From Mytilus galloprovincialis (Eukaryota; Mollusca; Bivalvia; Mytilida; Mytilidae): a stretch of 64,000 bases of DNA. The position numbers were made by a program, and so were the translations under genes. Under the pieces are notes generated by a model. It was not told the origin of the DNA and searched no databases. It saw only the letters and a list, made by a program, of their open reading frames with translations. The stretch spans positions 63,445,122 through 63,509,121 of the forward strand of contig NC_134849.1 in assembly GCF_965363235.1 (NCBI RefSeq). The letters run 5' to 3'. Below are positions 11,239 to 23,925 of this stretch, one piece after another. Within the stretch, counting starts at the first letter, position 1. Each line of letters begins with the position of its first letter.

Positions 11239-11995
11239 GAAAATGTTTTAAATGTAAAAATGTGTACATACAATGTATATTTTATCCTTTAATATTCAGA
11301 AGTATACCTGGTTTATTTATGTCACCATTGTACAAAAGCATCATTTAAAATATCAGGTTGTTAAAATTAAAATCATGAAAATCAACTATCATGTCTATTA
11401 CTTCTAAACTTTAATTTTTTGGGAAAGTTTAGAACTGCCTCTTTGTTTAGTGATTTCACTATTTTCTAGAGATATGATTAAAAGCCAGATACATTGTATA
11501 GGCATATTTCTGGTAGAAGACCCTATCCATGTTAACTGTAAAGATTTTGCGTTCCTGATTTTAAAATTCCTGATATCAATGATATTACTGGGAGATACCT
11601 GTACAATAACAGCTAGACATATGAATCAGACTTTAATGTTATTTTTAAACTTTACATTGCCAATTGTTTACTTTGTGTGGTAGTCACTCATTTTGAACAT
11701 TTTTTGTCACATTTAATTATTTTTCTTTCCAATTGTCATAGACTGAATTTTGTAAGTCTATTATATATTATTTTTTAGCAGTGTTGTGGTGCATAATAGC
11801 TTATGGTTGATTTTCTATCCAATATTGCTTATTTTCATTTTTCCTTATTTTTTACTGATAGAATTAATTTGGACTGTAACTTCAGAGTTAATTTGTATCA
11901 CTACAGGGAGATAACTCTATAATAATCAACAAAAGGTTTTTATCATTCAGAATATAAAGCTTCACAACAATCAAGATAATTGTTTGTCAAACTTA

Positions 11996-13189
11996 GGCCA
12001 GGGTTTTTTAATTTGTTGGTTTACAGATCTGTCGACCCTATTTTTCCGATTTGCAGAATAAAAATTAAATTCACATTTCATGCTATTTTCAAATATATTA
12101 TCCTAGAAAAATTTATAAAATATTTATTTTTATGAAATGAAATGCATTAAACACAATGAACACTACACAGAGTTGATGATAACACTTTGTGTTTTGAAAA
12201 ATAAAACTTCAAAACTAGGTTAATGTATCTAAAAAATAGAGAAATCAATCATTACTGACCTTGAAACGTCGTTTGGGCAAATAATTTTACGGAATGAAAA
12301 ATTGTGTTTAAAACCCATTATTACTATAAGTTCGTTTTCCATATTTGTCATCATTCCGTGAGATGCATTATCTCTTAGAAAAATGGAAAATGGACTTGTC
12401 AAAACATGGAAGACGTCAAGTTAAAGTACTAAATATAAATAAATCATTTGAATTTTCTGGTTTCATAGATAATAAAAAAAATTGGTCCAATCGGATATAA
12501 AAAAGGGAAATGCATGACAACTGAAAAACCTGATATGCTCGTGTTTTCTAGTGGGCAAGTCTATTACGTTTTTGACACGAATCACCGAATATTGAAATTT
12601 ATTTTCATACAACTTGTTTGCAATGTTTTTATGTCCCATCTACGATAGTAGAGGGGCATTATGTTTTCTGGTCTGTCCGTCTGTTCGTTTGTCCGTCCGT
12701 TCGTCCTACTTCAGGTTGAAGTTTTTGGTCAAGGTGGTTTGTGATGAAGCTGAAGTCCAATCAACTTGACACTTAGTACACTTGTTGCTTATGATATGAT
12801 CTTTCTAATTTTAAAGCCAAATAAGACGTTTGACCCCAATTTCATGGTCTACTGAACATAGAAAATGAAAGTGGGAGTTTCAGGTTTAAATTTTTGGTCA
12901 AGGTAGTTTTTGATAAAATTGAAGTCCAATCAACTTGAAACTTAGTACACATGTTCCCTATTGTATAATCTTTCTAATTTTAATGCCAAATTACATTTTT
13001 TACTGAATTTCACGTTCCATTGAACATGGAAAATGATAGTGCGAGTGGGGCATCCGTGTGCTTTGGACACATTCTTATTTGCATATTTTTCTGTCTTAAA
13101 AGAATTTTTTTTTCTGTTTAATTCTGACTACCTGCCCCGACTTTTTCATGAGAAAAATCTGTAAATCAACAAATTAAAAAACCCTGGCC
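11996..13189. mobile_element. PIF/Harbinger-like non-autonomous element
   Basis: Inverted ends start GGCCAGGGTTTTTTAATTTG and match over about 34 bp with one or two differences. A TTA target duplication flanks it (11993-11995 and 13190-13192). GGCC-type ends with a 3-bp TTA/TWA duplication are typical of PIF/Harbinger. 1194 bp, no transposase frame; it contains a family C repeat at 12629-13079. Confidence 0.8.
12629..13079 (-). repeat. Family C repeat, inverse copy nested in the Harbinger-like element
   Basis: Runs from ATCTACGATAGTAGAGGGGC to GGGGCATCCGTGTGCTTTGG, the complement order of 8850-9347, with the CCGTCTGTTCGTTTGTCCG microsatellite near its start. Confidence 0.75.
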
Positions 13190-14084
13190 TTACAAATCCA
13201 ATGATATGTTTCTGTTATAGTGTGTGGTTCAAGTTTTTTGAAATTTTTATATCTTCGTCAAAGGATCATTAGACAATGTTAGATAAAGTAAATATTGTCA
13301 AAATTTAATGAAAAAAAACGAAGCCATATTAATTTTAGTCCATGTGTTTGGAATCATCAGAAGTACATTCACTTGTTATTTGTTGTACATTACAAAAGTA
13401 AAATGGAGGCAGGTCCTCCTAAGTTACTCTAGATATAAAAGTTTACTTTTTTTCTACATTTGAAAATGCCTGTACCCAGTCAGGAATATGACAGTTCTTG
13501 TCAATTCATTTTTGATGCATTTTGTTTTTTGAAATTGCCATTTGATTATGGACTCTCCAAATTGATTTTCCTCTAAGTTCAGTATTTTTGTGATTTTACT
13601 TTGTACATAAAGCATATAAAGTATGTGTTCAATAAGTTTTCTCTTTTTAATTATGTTACATTTGTAATGTCAGTACCATTCAATGTGATAGAAATATGTT
13701 ATACAAGCTAAAAACATTAATTTCAGCTAATTCTGACTGACTTTAGAATTATTTACAGTCATTTTTTGTGAACAAGGTGCTTTTTTCTCATGATTATTGT
13801 TTCATGAAAACCTCTTGGAAAGGAACTTAATGGTTGTATCTAACCCTGAATCCCTTTTAATTGGGATTCATCCATTTTCATGGGAACAAGCTTTTGTCGA
13901 TAGAAAAATACATTTTTGTTTTTTGCTTGATTTCAGAGCATGACAAAAAAATTCATACAATTCTATGCAAAATTTTATACTTTCACGAAATGAATGAAAA
14001 AAAATGATAATAATGAATCTGTTTTGATAATAATGAATCTTTTGATAAAATATCATATATAGATATTATACCTACTCTTTTCTC

Positions 14085-14245
14085 ATCACTATAGTGATAA
14101 CTATGCATTTAAAAGGTCCCTAGACTTGTCAGATTATAGGTCTATTCTTATCACTGTAGTGATAGCTATGCATGTTTGGCCTCATTTTAAAGGTCCCCTT
14201 AACATGTCAGATTATTGGTCTATTCTTATCACTATAGTGATAGCT
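14085..14245. repeat. Three ~70-bp tandem units with a 14-16 bp palindrome
   Basis: Each unit carries ATCACTATAGTGATA or the one-base variant ATCACTGTAGTGATA (near 14085, 14150, 14229), followed by GCTATGCATGTTT-like and AAAGGTCCC-like sequence and TGTCAGATTAT. The preceding 13364-14084 shows nothing but AT-rich sequence. Confidence 0.65.
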
Positions 14246-14457
14246 ATGTATGTTTAACCTAATTGAAAAGGCCCCAGTCTTGAAAGGTCAGTATTCTCTG
14301 TTCCTTATTGTGATTTTTACATACCTGTTTGATCTGTATTTGAAATATACTTTAACTGTATACTATTAATTGATCAAATCTGATATTGTGTAATAAATAT
14401 ATTATCATCTTTTTTTTGTGATTTTGTATTTATGTGGTCATATAAAGTAAAATATAA

Positions 14458-14935
14458 AAAATTTCCAACTCCCAGATAAATTCAATTTTGAAATTCCCTG
14501 ATCGAATGGCAAAATCAGAAGCTCAAACCAAAGGAAATCAACTGTCACCATCCTGACTCAGTACAGGCATTTCCATATGTAGAAGATGCTGAATTAAACC
14601 TGGTTATATAGAAAACTAAATATAACACTTGTATGCATATGACAGTCCCATAATATTCCATCTTATGGACAAAAATGGTAAAAAAAACAGAGATAAAATA
14701 TTGAAAAATATAAAAAAAAGGTATACAGCCATCAACATTATGTTATAATCTTAATAAGATGCTGAATTAAACCTGGTTATATAGAAAACTAAATATAACA
14801 CTTGTATGCATATGACAGTCCCATAATATTCCATCTTAAGGACAACAATGGTAAAAAAAAAACAAAAAGATAAAATATTGAAAAATATTTTTAAAAAAAG
14901 GTATACATCAGTCAACATTATGTTATAATATTAAT
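14458..14935 (+). repeat. Family B repeat with internal 175-bp tandem duplication
   Basis: Family B marks (CTCAGTACAGGCATTTCC, ATGACAGTCCCATAA) are present. The segment from AGATGCTGAATTAAACCTGG at 14584 is repeated from 14757 with few changes. Other family B copies: 23716-23925, 28674-28905, 49003-49210, 52268-52430, 54019-54240, 58347-58490. Confidence 0.7.
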
Positions 14936-15480
14936 CACTATAAAACACACAAATATGTCAACAAAGAAAATCCAAAATGGCATACATACATGCACATAAG
15001 CAAATATGAAAGAATAGGATTGAAAAAATTACCACAGCACATCAACACATTAGCTGTATGCATAGTCACCTAGCCCTGCAAAAGGATATTACCAAAAATT
15101 AAAATGTTGGTAATTTAAAAAGACAAATACAAGAACGCCATAACACATATTTAGGTTGAAAACAACGTCAGTACCATAAATCATTACTTCAAGACCATCA
15201 TTTCAATTTTTGCTGAGCTAGTGAGTGACCTACTAATAGTCTATGACGACAAGGTCAAATGTCACTCATTCTGTCAGAGACCTTATTGCTTTATTCGGCA
15301 TATTTTTTGTAAAAGATGATCCAGAAAATAACACTTGAATTGATTATTGCTACCTGCTAAGCCAATTAGCAGATGTTCATCTTGTGTGTGTATATTCCTG
15401 CCACGGGTTGACAATTTTGTTTAATATTTTGTACTTATAAATATTAAGTGCAGTATTGCAAAGCATCCACGGAACGAATA
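14936..15480. other. Intergenic stretch without recognised features
   Basis: AT-rich, no convincing reading frame and no repeat family recognised. Confidence 0.4.
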
Positions 15481-15499
15481 TAAACTATGCGATGGAGAT

Positions 15500-15670
15500 C
15501 GGTTTTCCTTTTAGACAGCTATCAACTGAAGTTCAAATGAAGTGGATGCAAGCAATTGAAGGCAACCAAACCATACGTTCAACAATGAGAAAAATGCATA
15601 CAGTATAGTCGGCTATAAAAAAAACCCACATGAAAAATATAAAACAATTCAATTGAAAAAAAAACAATAC
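15500..15670 (+). repeat. Family A fragment
   Basis: Partial match: GACAGCTATCAACTGAAG, CGTTCAACAATGAGAAAAAT, ATAGTCGGCTATAAAA, AATATAAAACAATTCAATTG. The next ~500 bases show nothing firm. Confidence 0.5.
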
Positions 15671-16204
15671 CTAATTTATTACCAAAAACAATAACGAAAA
15701 AAATATATGATATACATTAATAAACGACTGCTAACATGTCTTGTTGCAACTAGGTGCATATGAACATGATGAATGAATCATGTAATATATGAACAAATTT
15801 GATGATTTTTTTAAATGATACTATTAAAAAATATATACACAGTTTTGCACATGCGATCAGGGTGTGATTTAGAAGCTATTTCTGGTTTACTCTAAACGCT
15901 TCATTGATTTCTTTAAGATGATCCCAAAAATAAATGTTTTCATTTTATTTTTGTCTGACATAAGGGAGGTATTTGTTACTTCCGCTTACAAAAACTCACT
16001 TCTTCTTTTCAAATGTTACCTCATTGGAGCTGATCAGAATTATAAATACTTTTGCAAGAAAAAACGTAGTATTAAATGTTCTTCGGAAGAAAAATGTAGC
16101 ATCGCCGTTCTCATATGATAGTTTTATTTGCACAGATTCCAAACATATTATATGTTTTCTTTTATTAATACTTTTTTCTGAAATTCTGAAATAAAAGATA
16201 TGTA

Positions 16205-16625
16205 AAAAACGAAGATGTGGTATGATTGCCAATGAGACAACTCTCCACAAAAGACCAAAATGACACAACAATTAACAACTATAGGCCACCGTACGGCACT
16301 CAGCAATGAGCAAAGCCCTTACCACATAGTCAGCTATAAAAGGCCCTAAAATGACAATGTAAAACAATTCAAACGAGCTAATTGACGGCCTTATTTATGT
16401 ACAAATATGAACAAAACACAAATATGTAACACATTAACAAACGACAACAACTAAATTACAGTTTCCTGACTCCGGACAGGCACATACATACAGCATGGGG
16501 CGGGGTTAAACATGTTAGCGGGATCCCAACCCTCCTAACCTGAGCCAGTGATATACCAGTACAACATAAGATCGAACTATAAAAATCAGTTGAAAAAGGC
16601 TTACCTCATCAGATGGACAAACATA
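16205..16625 (+). repeat. Family A repeat, near full-length
   Basis: Runs from GATGTGGTATGATTGCCAAT through CCTGACTCCGGACAGGC and GGGGTTAAACATGTTAGCGG to the CCTCATCAGATGG end. The best-preserved copy in the window. Confidence 0.8.
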
Positions 16626-16724
16626 CTGCCAGTTGACAGATGATCACTTCAGGTCTCAAAATATAGGTTTATGTATGTTGAATAAAAATGATTAAATTTC
16701 AAGGTTCTTTCTTCTTTCTTTCTA

Positions 16725-16885
16725 TACAATAAGTGCCAGTATGTTATTCCGGATTACGTAATGTTACTAAACATTAATCAAAGTCATAAATATGTGCTAT
16801 GTATTGTTTATGAGTTATGTAACCTTACAAGGAGCATCACTGAGGAGACATGTATTGTCGAAATGCGCATCTGGTGTAGGAAAAT
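16725..16885 (+). repeat. Partial repeat related to family D
   Basis: Contains GCATCACTGAGGAGACATG and AAATGCGCATCTGGTGTAGG, a diverged form of the GTCACTGATGAG...CGCGTCTGGCGT block. From here to 18024 nothing else was recognised. Confidence 0.45.
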
Positions 16886-18024
16886 TGGTACCGTTAATGT
16901 TATAACAACTAACATTGTATATTAAACTCCACAGGGAAGAAAACTTCCATTAGACACAGTACCCTTTTGGCCAAAACAACAACAATTTGGTATACCTGAG
17001 CCTCTTAGTTTTTATTTATATTTTTTTTCTCGTAGGAAAAGCTAAAACAATAACAAGAATAAAAAATGACACTACCTTAGAGCATGACATGAATTTCTTG
17101 TAAAAAAGGAACAAGAAAAACAGTGCTTGGGGAGATAAAACTGTTCAGTAAAACGCGATAACTGTTCGTAATATACAAACTATGAAAACAACTCGTGCGT
17201 CCGAAGCGCTTGTCTGGATTAACCTTTATCAGGAACGTTTAAGCTGAATATTTGCAAGTCAAGGATGTTTAAGATCTATATGATCAAATATTTATCTTTC
17301 GAAAAGACATTACTGCAGAAGATAACAATTAACAGAATAAGATTTTTTTTTTAAATAATAGATATGTTCATTACTTATATAAGTACTTTGATGTTGTGTG
17401 TATCTTTTTTTTTTGTGATTATTCCATGGAATTAAATATTGATTTTAATTAAAGAGAACCGCAGGAATTGGAATTTGGCCAATGTGCTAGATGAGATATG
17501 TTTTAAATTTTAACATGTATTTTACAACATAAGAAATTTCTTCATGTAATACTGAATAGCTTTGCTATTTACACATTTTATGGTCCCCGACCGCATATAC
17601 ATAGACATTAGTAAATGAAAGAAATTCTAAAACATAAATAAAACTACCAACTTGAAAGTAAAGTTGAGATAAAGTCATATGTCTTCGTTGTGATAGGTGT
17701 TTGATGTTCAACTGGTCAATTAAATAAAACGGTGTTGTCATGAAAGACTCAAATTGTATATTGTCAAGTTACATGTATTGATAAAGAAAGTGATATCATA
17801 GCATGTTTACTTTTTATCTTTCAAAAACATCAACACGTTTAAACACTTTGATTCTATCATGATTTAAAAATATGTTTGACATCAAGTTTTCAAATGATGA
17901 ATTGTTTAAATTCCTATACTAATATTTCAACTTTCTTTTTACATTAATCAGTAAATCTTCGGCTATTAATATCTAAAAATAAATTTACATTTTAAAATAA
18001 GTTATATGTCTAACTTTCAAAATG

Positions 18025-18566
18025 TGTCCTTTCTAAATGTCCTTGAATCATCTATTGTTCGTCTGTTTATATTTTTTATTTTTAGCCATGGCGTTTTCGG
18101 TTTATTTTCAATATATGAGTTTGACTGTCCCTCTGTTATCTTTCCTTCCTCTTTTGGTTTCCAAAACTTGTTTTGTCTGCCATTCTCGTCCGGTCATTTA
18201 TAGCTTACTAAACTCTTTTTGTCTGGTATTTTCCTCGTTGTTTACTTTTAAATCTAATTTTGTCGGGCAGTCACCACTTGTCACTCTTGTTTTTATCTTC
18301 CAAACTTGGATTGTCTGCCATGTCTGCCATAGTCAACATACCGTTTTTGGTTTTCCAAACATGTTATGTCTCGCATTCTGTTTTGGCCGTTTTCTATTTT
18401 GAAAATATGTTTTGTGCGGCTCCCTCTTCTACCCAATCTTTGCTTTCAATTTGTGTTCTCTCTGACGTTCTCTGACTGTTCGTTTTTGGTTTTCCAAATA
18501 TGTTTTGTTTTGCATTTTCCTCTGTTTGTTTGTGTTTTTTTTTTTTTTTTTTTTTTCTTTTGTTTT
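18025..18566 (+). repeat. Degenerate T-rich tandem array (copy 1)
   Basis: Repeated variants of TTTCCAAACATGTTTTGTCT and GCCATTCTC spaced about 60-100 bp; they create Phe/Leu/Cys-rich false reading frames. A second array lies at 23090-23520. A 20-base G run follows at 18567-18586. Confidence 0.6.
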
Positions 18567-19158
18567 GGGGGGGGGGGGGGGGGGGGCTGCATTGTAAAGT
18601 TTATCAAATGTGTTTATGTAATAAGAGAAAATATGAGTCTGGTTCAGAAGTTCCGTCCTTACATTTTTACAGAAAAAAACTCTTATTTAAAAAAAGGAGC
18701 AATATTATAAACACAAATGAAAGTGGTTTTCAATTTGATGTAAGGTACGTAATGCATACTTATCAGTAAATTGGCACAGATAACTTAAAACATAAGATAA
18801 AATGCTTGTTCAGAAATATGGTAGATCGAATTTATTTCTCAACCTGTCACTGTAAATTTAATATCAAACGTGTCTTGTAAAATAATTTGAAATATACCAT
18901 GTATAGATTATACACCAAGAAAAATAAATCCCTTCCTTGTCAACTATAAATCCCACTCGTCAGTTTTAATTTAAACATCTAAGAGCTGCATTTTATATCG
19001 ATTTACCTTAGATCAACAATAGAAACAAGGTGTTTATAAATGTGAAAACATGTAATTTGAAAAACGGCCACCCGTCATGCAGCAGTCACGTATGTCGAGG
19101 GATCAGAACTAAAGAGATACATTTCTTCTGCAAATCAACGTTATTAAAGTTCTGTAAG
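18025..19158 (+). promoter_or_regulatory. Upstream duplicate of the proposed promoter segment (copy P1)
   Basis: Diverged copy of 23090-24389. Shared landmarks are a degenerate Leu/Phe-codon-like T-rich array, AACATAAGATAAAA, a CTTGTCAACTAT box, ATCTAAGAGCTG (18977 and 24240) and the CTGCAAATCAA block before a GTAAT donor. It may be a second alternative promoter or the relic of a duplicated gene whose coding part is gone. Confidence 0.35.
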
Positions 19159-19630
19159 GTAATGTAATTGATATCATTGCATTTTACATACGTAAAAGTA
19201 ATGGCTAGGGGAATTACTCTTAAAGACAAATTGTTTCGCACAACGCATACAGCTTTATTTATCTGGTCAATGTGTGTATTTTCTTTCAGCGTATGCATGG
19301 TATAGTTTGGTATACAACAAAACTTTATAATATTGAAGATAACCCAAGAACAAGTTGATAACACGTATGATTGAATTTATGCAACATTTGCTCAAAATTA
19401 TTATCTGTGGGTCAACAAAATAGAATGTTTAGTTGTCAAAACTATTTAATTAGGATTTATAACGGCCAAATGACCTAATGACATATATTTTTCGCATGCA
19501 AAAACATATTAAAGTGTATCGGTTTGTCACGATTCGATGACCAAATGGCCAAAAACAATTTTCACTGTGAATAACTTTCGCATAATAAGAAAATACACGC
19601 GAACCTATACTGAATTCTTATGTTAAAGAT

Positions 19631-20923
19631 GTATATGTTAGCGGCAATAAGTGAAATTAGGCATTAAGCTTAAATCCTAGGCAATAAGCTAACGCCTAGG
19701 CAGTAAGTCTATTGCCTAAATGATGTTAGGCATTAGTCTTAAATCCTAGGATTTAAGCTTAAATCCTGAAAAATGTGAGCAGGCATTAAGCTTAATGCCT
19801 AAAATGTAAATGCGAGTAAATAAAAGACGTTTATTCATTTAAATTAAAATATTTTTGTTACATAATAATATTATGATAACTGTGGCCTGTTTATCGACAA
19901 TGTCCTAAGATTAGTCCTATAAGATATTCTTAGGACAGAAAATATGATATAGTTAGGATCGACTTACGACATTTCTTAGCATTCTGCACATCGAAAGCTA
20001 TCTGAGGATTTCATTAGCTGGTATGTCCTAAGTATTGGCGTAAAAGAAAATAGCAAATGAAAAAAATGAAATATTGTATCAAATTCGACCAAAAACATTA
20101 ATTCACACACCGATTAATTATTAGAAAATAATTACTAGTTTTAAATGAAAGGTTATAAATATTTTTTATATTATAATTGTAGATCTAAACTCTTTGAAAC
20201 AAAATATAAGTAAAAAATATAACTACGTTTTATATTAGAATTGAACAAAATAATTGTAAATAGTAAAAATTAAATATATAATCGGTAAAATCATGTTATG
20301 CTTTGAGGGACCTGAATTCGAAGCGTCACGGTTTCATACTTAAAAGTTCATAGGAAAATCTCGTGCATCTTCATATAAATACTGAATACTTCAACTATTT
20401 TATTTTATTACTGCAAATAACATACGTTTGAGAATGAAAAGAAGAATAAAAATCAAATTTCACCGATTTTAACAATGCAAAAGTACAGGACCCAGTGTCA
20501 TCCTAAATATAAAAAAGAAGATGTGGCATGATTATTAAAATTACTTTTTTTTAAATCTGTTTGATACTTATTTATACCACACAAACACGAAAAAAGTATG
20601 AGTTTATTCTGTTTTTCAAAATTACTAAATAAACTTACTAATTTTGAAGATCTGTCAAATGAATGTATATTTATAAATGTAGAATTAGAAATATAATAAA
20701 AAACGACTCTTTATCAAGAATAAATCACCCAATATGCATAAATTCCAGAGTTTACTTATTGCCTAACATTATCTTCGGCAATAGGATGAATAATCATCAT
20801 CAGATTTCAGGCAATAAGCTTAATGCCTGAAAATTTCAGGCAATAACTTAATGCCTAGGCGTTAGCTTATTGCCTAGGATTTAAGCTTAATGCCTAATTT
20901 TACTTATTGCCGCTAACATATAC
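19631..20923. mobile_element. Non-autonomous DNA transposon with ~72-bp inverted ends
   Basis: The ends begin GTATATGTTAGCGGCAATAA and match for about 72 bp with one difference. Subterminal regions hold many GGCATTAAGCTTAATGCC-like palindromes. The AT-rich core has no coding frame. Near-perfect arms over this length suggest recent movement or gene conversion. The interval 19159-19630 shows nothing. Confidence 0.85.
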
Positions 20924-21779
20924 AACAGAAAATATTGATAGACAGATAATCGATTGCAATAAAATAATAATAACTACAATTGAAGTATACGGTACTCACA
21001 AATTTGGTTATGACAGCAATCAATTATAGATCTTCGCTAATTTTATTTTTATGGTGACATCCGTATTGCAAAGTCCATGGTTTTCTATTTTAGTTCTAAA
21101 AGAAAAACATGAAATAGGCTTGGATGTAAATGAGCAATTGCTGTGCTTGTGTATCTATTGAGGGCATTTTATATATATATTGAGAGGTAGGTAAGGGAAC
21201 TTAAAACATATATCTCCCATTCTAATCATTAACAATGTTATATAAGATTGTCTATCGTTGATGACCCCTTCTGTAGGCCCGTGAAAAATTGCAATATTAT
21301 TAACACAGTAAAATACAGAATGAATGTGACATCAAATTCATGCACAGATACAAAAGTGAAATGTTGTTAAAAGCAAATATGTTCGATGAGTGACTGTATG
21401 AAATATAACACGGTCATTTGGTTGCAAACAAATCACTTTTTGTTGCAGAAAAACTATTACAGATATTTTTAATATTAAACGGTAAAATATACAATTTACT
21501 TGTTTGTCCATGATATGCTAGCGTTTATTGTCTACTTAAAGTTCGAAACATCTTTTACAATCCAAAGATCCTCGTCCGGATTTATTCGTTTTAACCAATA
21601 TTTATATTTATATATTTGTCTTTTACATTGTTCTTTATGATTATGAACCATTGTGTTGTTTCAATGTTAATTAACATATAGAACGTTATGAAAAAAGTTA
21701 TTCCCTTGTACTAAATATGATAATTATCTACGTACTAGATAGTAGATTATTGCATTCTTTTAAGTGGTGATTGCCTGAA

Positions 21780-21965
21780 TGAAGTTTGTGGAGAGCACCT
21801 GAGATAACCCCTGTTTTATGTGGGTTTTTGTTGCTCAGTCTTTGGTTTTCTTTGTTGTTTTGTGTACTGCTGTTTGTCTGTTCTTATTTTTTCATTTTTC
21901 ATCGATGTTGTCAGAGTAATCGATTCATGAGTATGAATGTCTTTTTGATATACGTCGCTTTTTGT
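21780..21965 (+). mobile_element. Family E retroelement tail fragment
   Basis: Contains GAGCACCTGAGATAACCCC, TTGCTCAGTCTTTGGTTTTC and CATTTTTCATCGATGTTGTC, the tail marks of family E in plus orientation. 20924-21779 and 21966-22470 hold nothing else recognised. Confidence 0.55.
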
Positions 21966-22479
21966 TCATAAAGATATTTGCTAAACAACTTCAAATATAG
22001 GCTTATACAAGATAACTTTTTATTGAGCACTTGATATTAATCACAAAGCATGAGGTTTTTAAGAATGTTAAGGTTGTTTAGGATTTTTTTATAAACAATA
22101 ATTGCTAGGACACATTTTTTTTTATTCATAAAAGATATGTATCAATTATAAAATAAGTCTGGAAATTTCTTTAAGAATCTTGGCTTGAGAAGACAGAAAA
22201 AATCAAAGGCAATGAAACCATGCATATCATTTTTACAATTTCTTTTCCTTATGGTATAATATATAAAAAGTAGTATGTCTATTTACTCAGAACCTTTGCG
22301 ATTTCGATATTATTACTCTTTAAAAATTTTGTAATACACATGCCTACGGGGAGGTCCTTAGCCTTAATATGGACAAGATAAGTGATGGGGTCAATTTTCG
22401 TTACATTACTAACACTTGTATAAGTATACATAATTTATTTGACATCTATTATCGATTTTATGTCAAACCACATCTGCAG

Positions 22480-22525
22480 GTTTCTTGTCTCATTGTCAAT
22501 TATACCACATCTTCTTATTGTAATA
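22480..22525 (-). repeat. Short family A end
   Basis: TTGTCTCATTGTCAATTATA and CCACATCTTCTTATTG are the complement of the family A start. Only the first ~45 bp remain. Confidence 0.5.
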
Positions 22526-23089
22526 TCAAGTGTACACTAATATTGAAAAAGAATTATAACAACTCCATGGAAAATACAAAACGGAAAGTTCCTTATCAAG
22601 TGACAAAATAAAGATCTAAAATACAAACTAATTAGAAAAAAAAAACTTCATGACTTAGTAACTTTTCAAATGTGTTCTTGTATTAGCAATACAATGTTTG
22701 ATTACTCACAATTTGATTACATTTTTTAAAGAAAGAAACTGTGTTGTGTCCTTCTCCAAGGAATTCGGCTCCAACCAAGACACAATTGATGTTATTCATG
22801 TACAACTAAACGATTAGGAATGTCATTCACTGAAGGTATTTCTGTCATGATCTGGTACCTGAAACAGTTTTTGTATCTTCGTTTATATTATGTAATTGAG
22901 AGAAAACGATTTTGTATGTCCCAAGTGCTATTTTTCTTAGTTTATAGTTTGAAGTTTAGATTTAATTAAAGGCTGATTGTATGCACTGTTCGTGTCATTA
23001 TAGATCTATCTTTAGGCTCTTTCTTGTTTTGTTTGAATACTTATCTTGACTGCAGAAATGCCACGATAGAAACAGAGGTTAACTAATAA

Positions 23090-23520
23090 TTTTGTGCGCC
23101 ATTCTTCTGTCGTCGTTTTTGGCCCTTCCATCTTGTTTTGTCTGGTGTTCTCCACTGGTTACTAATGGCGTTATAAACATGCGTTGTCCGGTATCGATTT
23201 TTACTTTTAAAAGTTGTTTTGTGTAGCATTCGTCTCTTACCGTATTTGGCCTTACACCCATTTTAATTCCAACACCCTCTTTTGGCTAATGTTTACTTTT
23301 GAAATATGTTTATATGGTACGCTCGTCTGATCATGGTCGTATATGACAGTCCAATTCACCTCCGAATTTGGCTTTGCAAACCATATGTGTCTGTTTTGTC
23401 CTCTTACTGTTCTTTTACTTAAAAAAAATGCCGTGTCAGGCATTCTCCTTGCACCCTTTTTATTTTGAAATATGTTTTGTCTGGCATTCTCCTCTTGTCA
23501 TTTTAGAAAACCAAAATTGT
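23090..23520 (+). repeat. Degenerate T-rich tandem array (copy 2)
   Basis: Same type of units as 18025-18566 (GAAATATGTTTTGTCTGGCA, GCATTCTCCTCTTGTC). Part of the duplicated segment P2. Confidence 0.55.
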
Positions 23521-23715
23521 TGAGTCAATCTTTTGAGCAAATTGAAGTAAGGTTCAGTGTTCCGTTTTTAAATTTGTACAAAACTTTTTTTTTTGTGTTT
23601 TTTTTGTGTTTTGTTTGGGAAAAAGTGTTGTAACGTATTCCTTTGACAATTTTTACTATTGTTTAAAATTTAGAGAAGACAATTAAAGTGATATAATCTG
23701 ATAATATATTTTAGG

Positions 23716-23925
23716 AAGTAAAAAGTAAAATCACAAAAAAACTGAACTTCGATGATAATTCAAAAACGGAGTCGCTATTGAAATGGAAAAACAAAAAGCT
23801 CTACACATCAAACTGACATATTCCTGACTTGGTCCAGACATTTTCTTATGTAGAAAATGGTGGATTGAACCTGTTTGTATAGCTTACTAAACCTCTCGCT
23901 TGTATGACAGTCGCATAAAATTCCA
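23716..23925 (+). repeat. Family B repeat
   Basis: AAAAAGTAAAATCACAAAAA start, then GACTTGGTCCAGACATTTTC and GTAGAAAATGGTGGATTGAA. Inserted in P2 only; P1 lacks it. Confidence 0.7.

Larger units (their letters stand above)
11879..13363. mobile_element. Diverged TTAAGGTGGTAC-type MITE carrying nested insertions
   Basis: The left part (ACTACAGGGAGATAACTC, TTGTTTGTCAAACTTA) and right part (CCAATGATATG, TGGTTCAAGTTTTTTG, GTGTTTGGAATCATCAG) align with 10989-11238 in the same order. The two halves are parted at 11996-13189 by another transposon. The ends have lost the perfect TTAA repeats, so it is older than the 10989 copy. Confidence 0.65.

Noticed and set aside
18006-18769. Phe/Leu/Cys-rich frames of 65-121 codons
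   Set aside because: They arise from a T-rich degenerate tandem array and homopolymers; overlapping frames are equally open.
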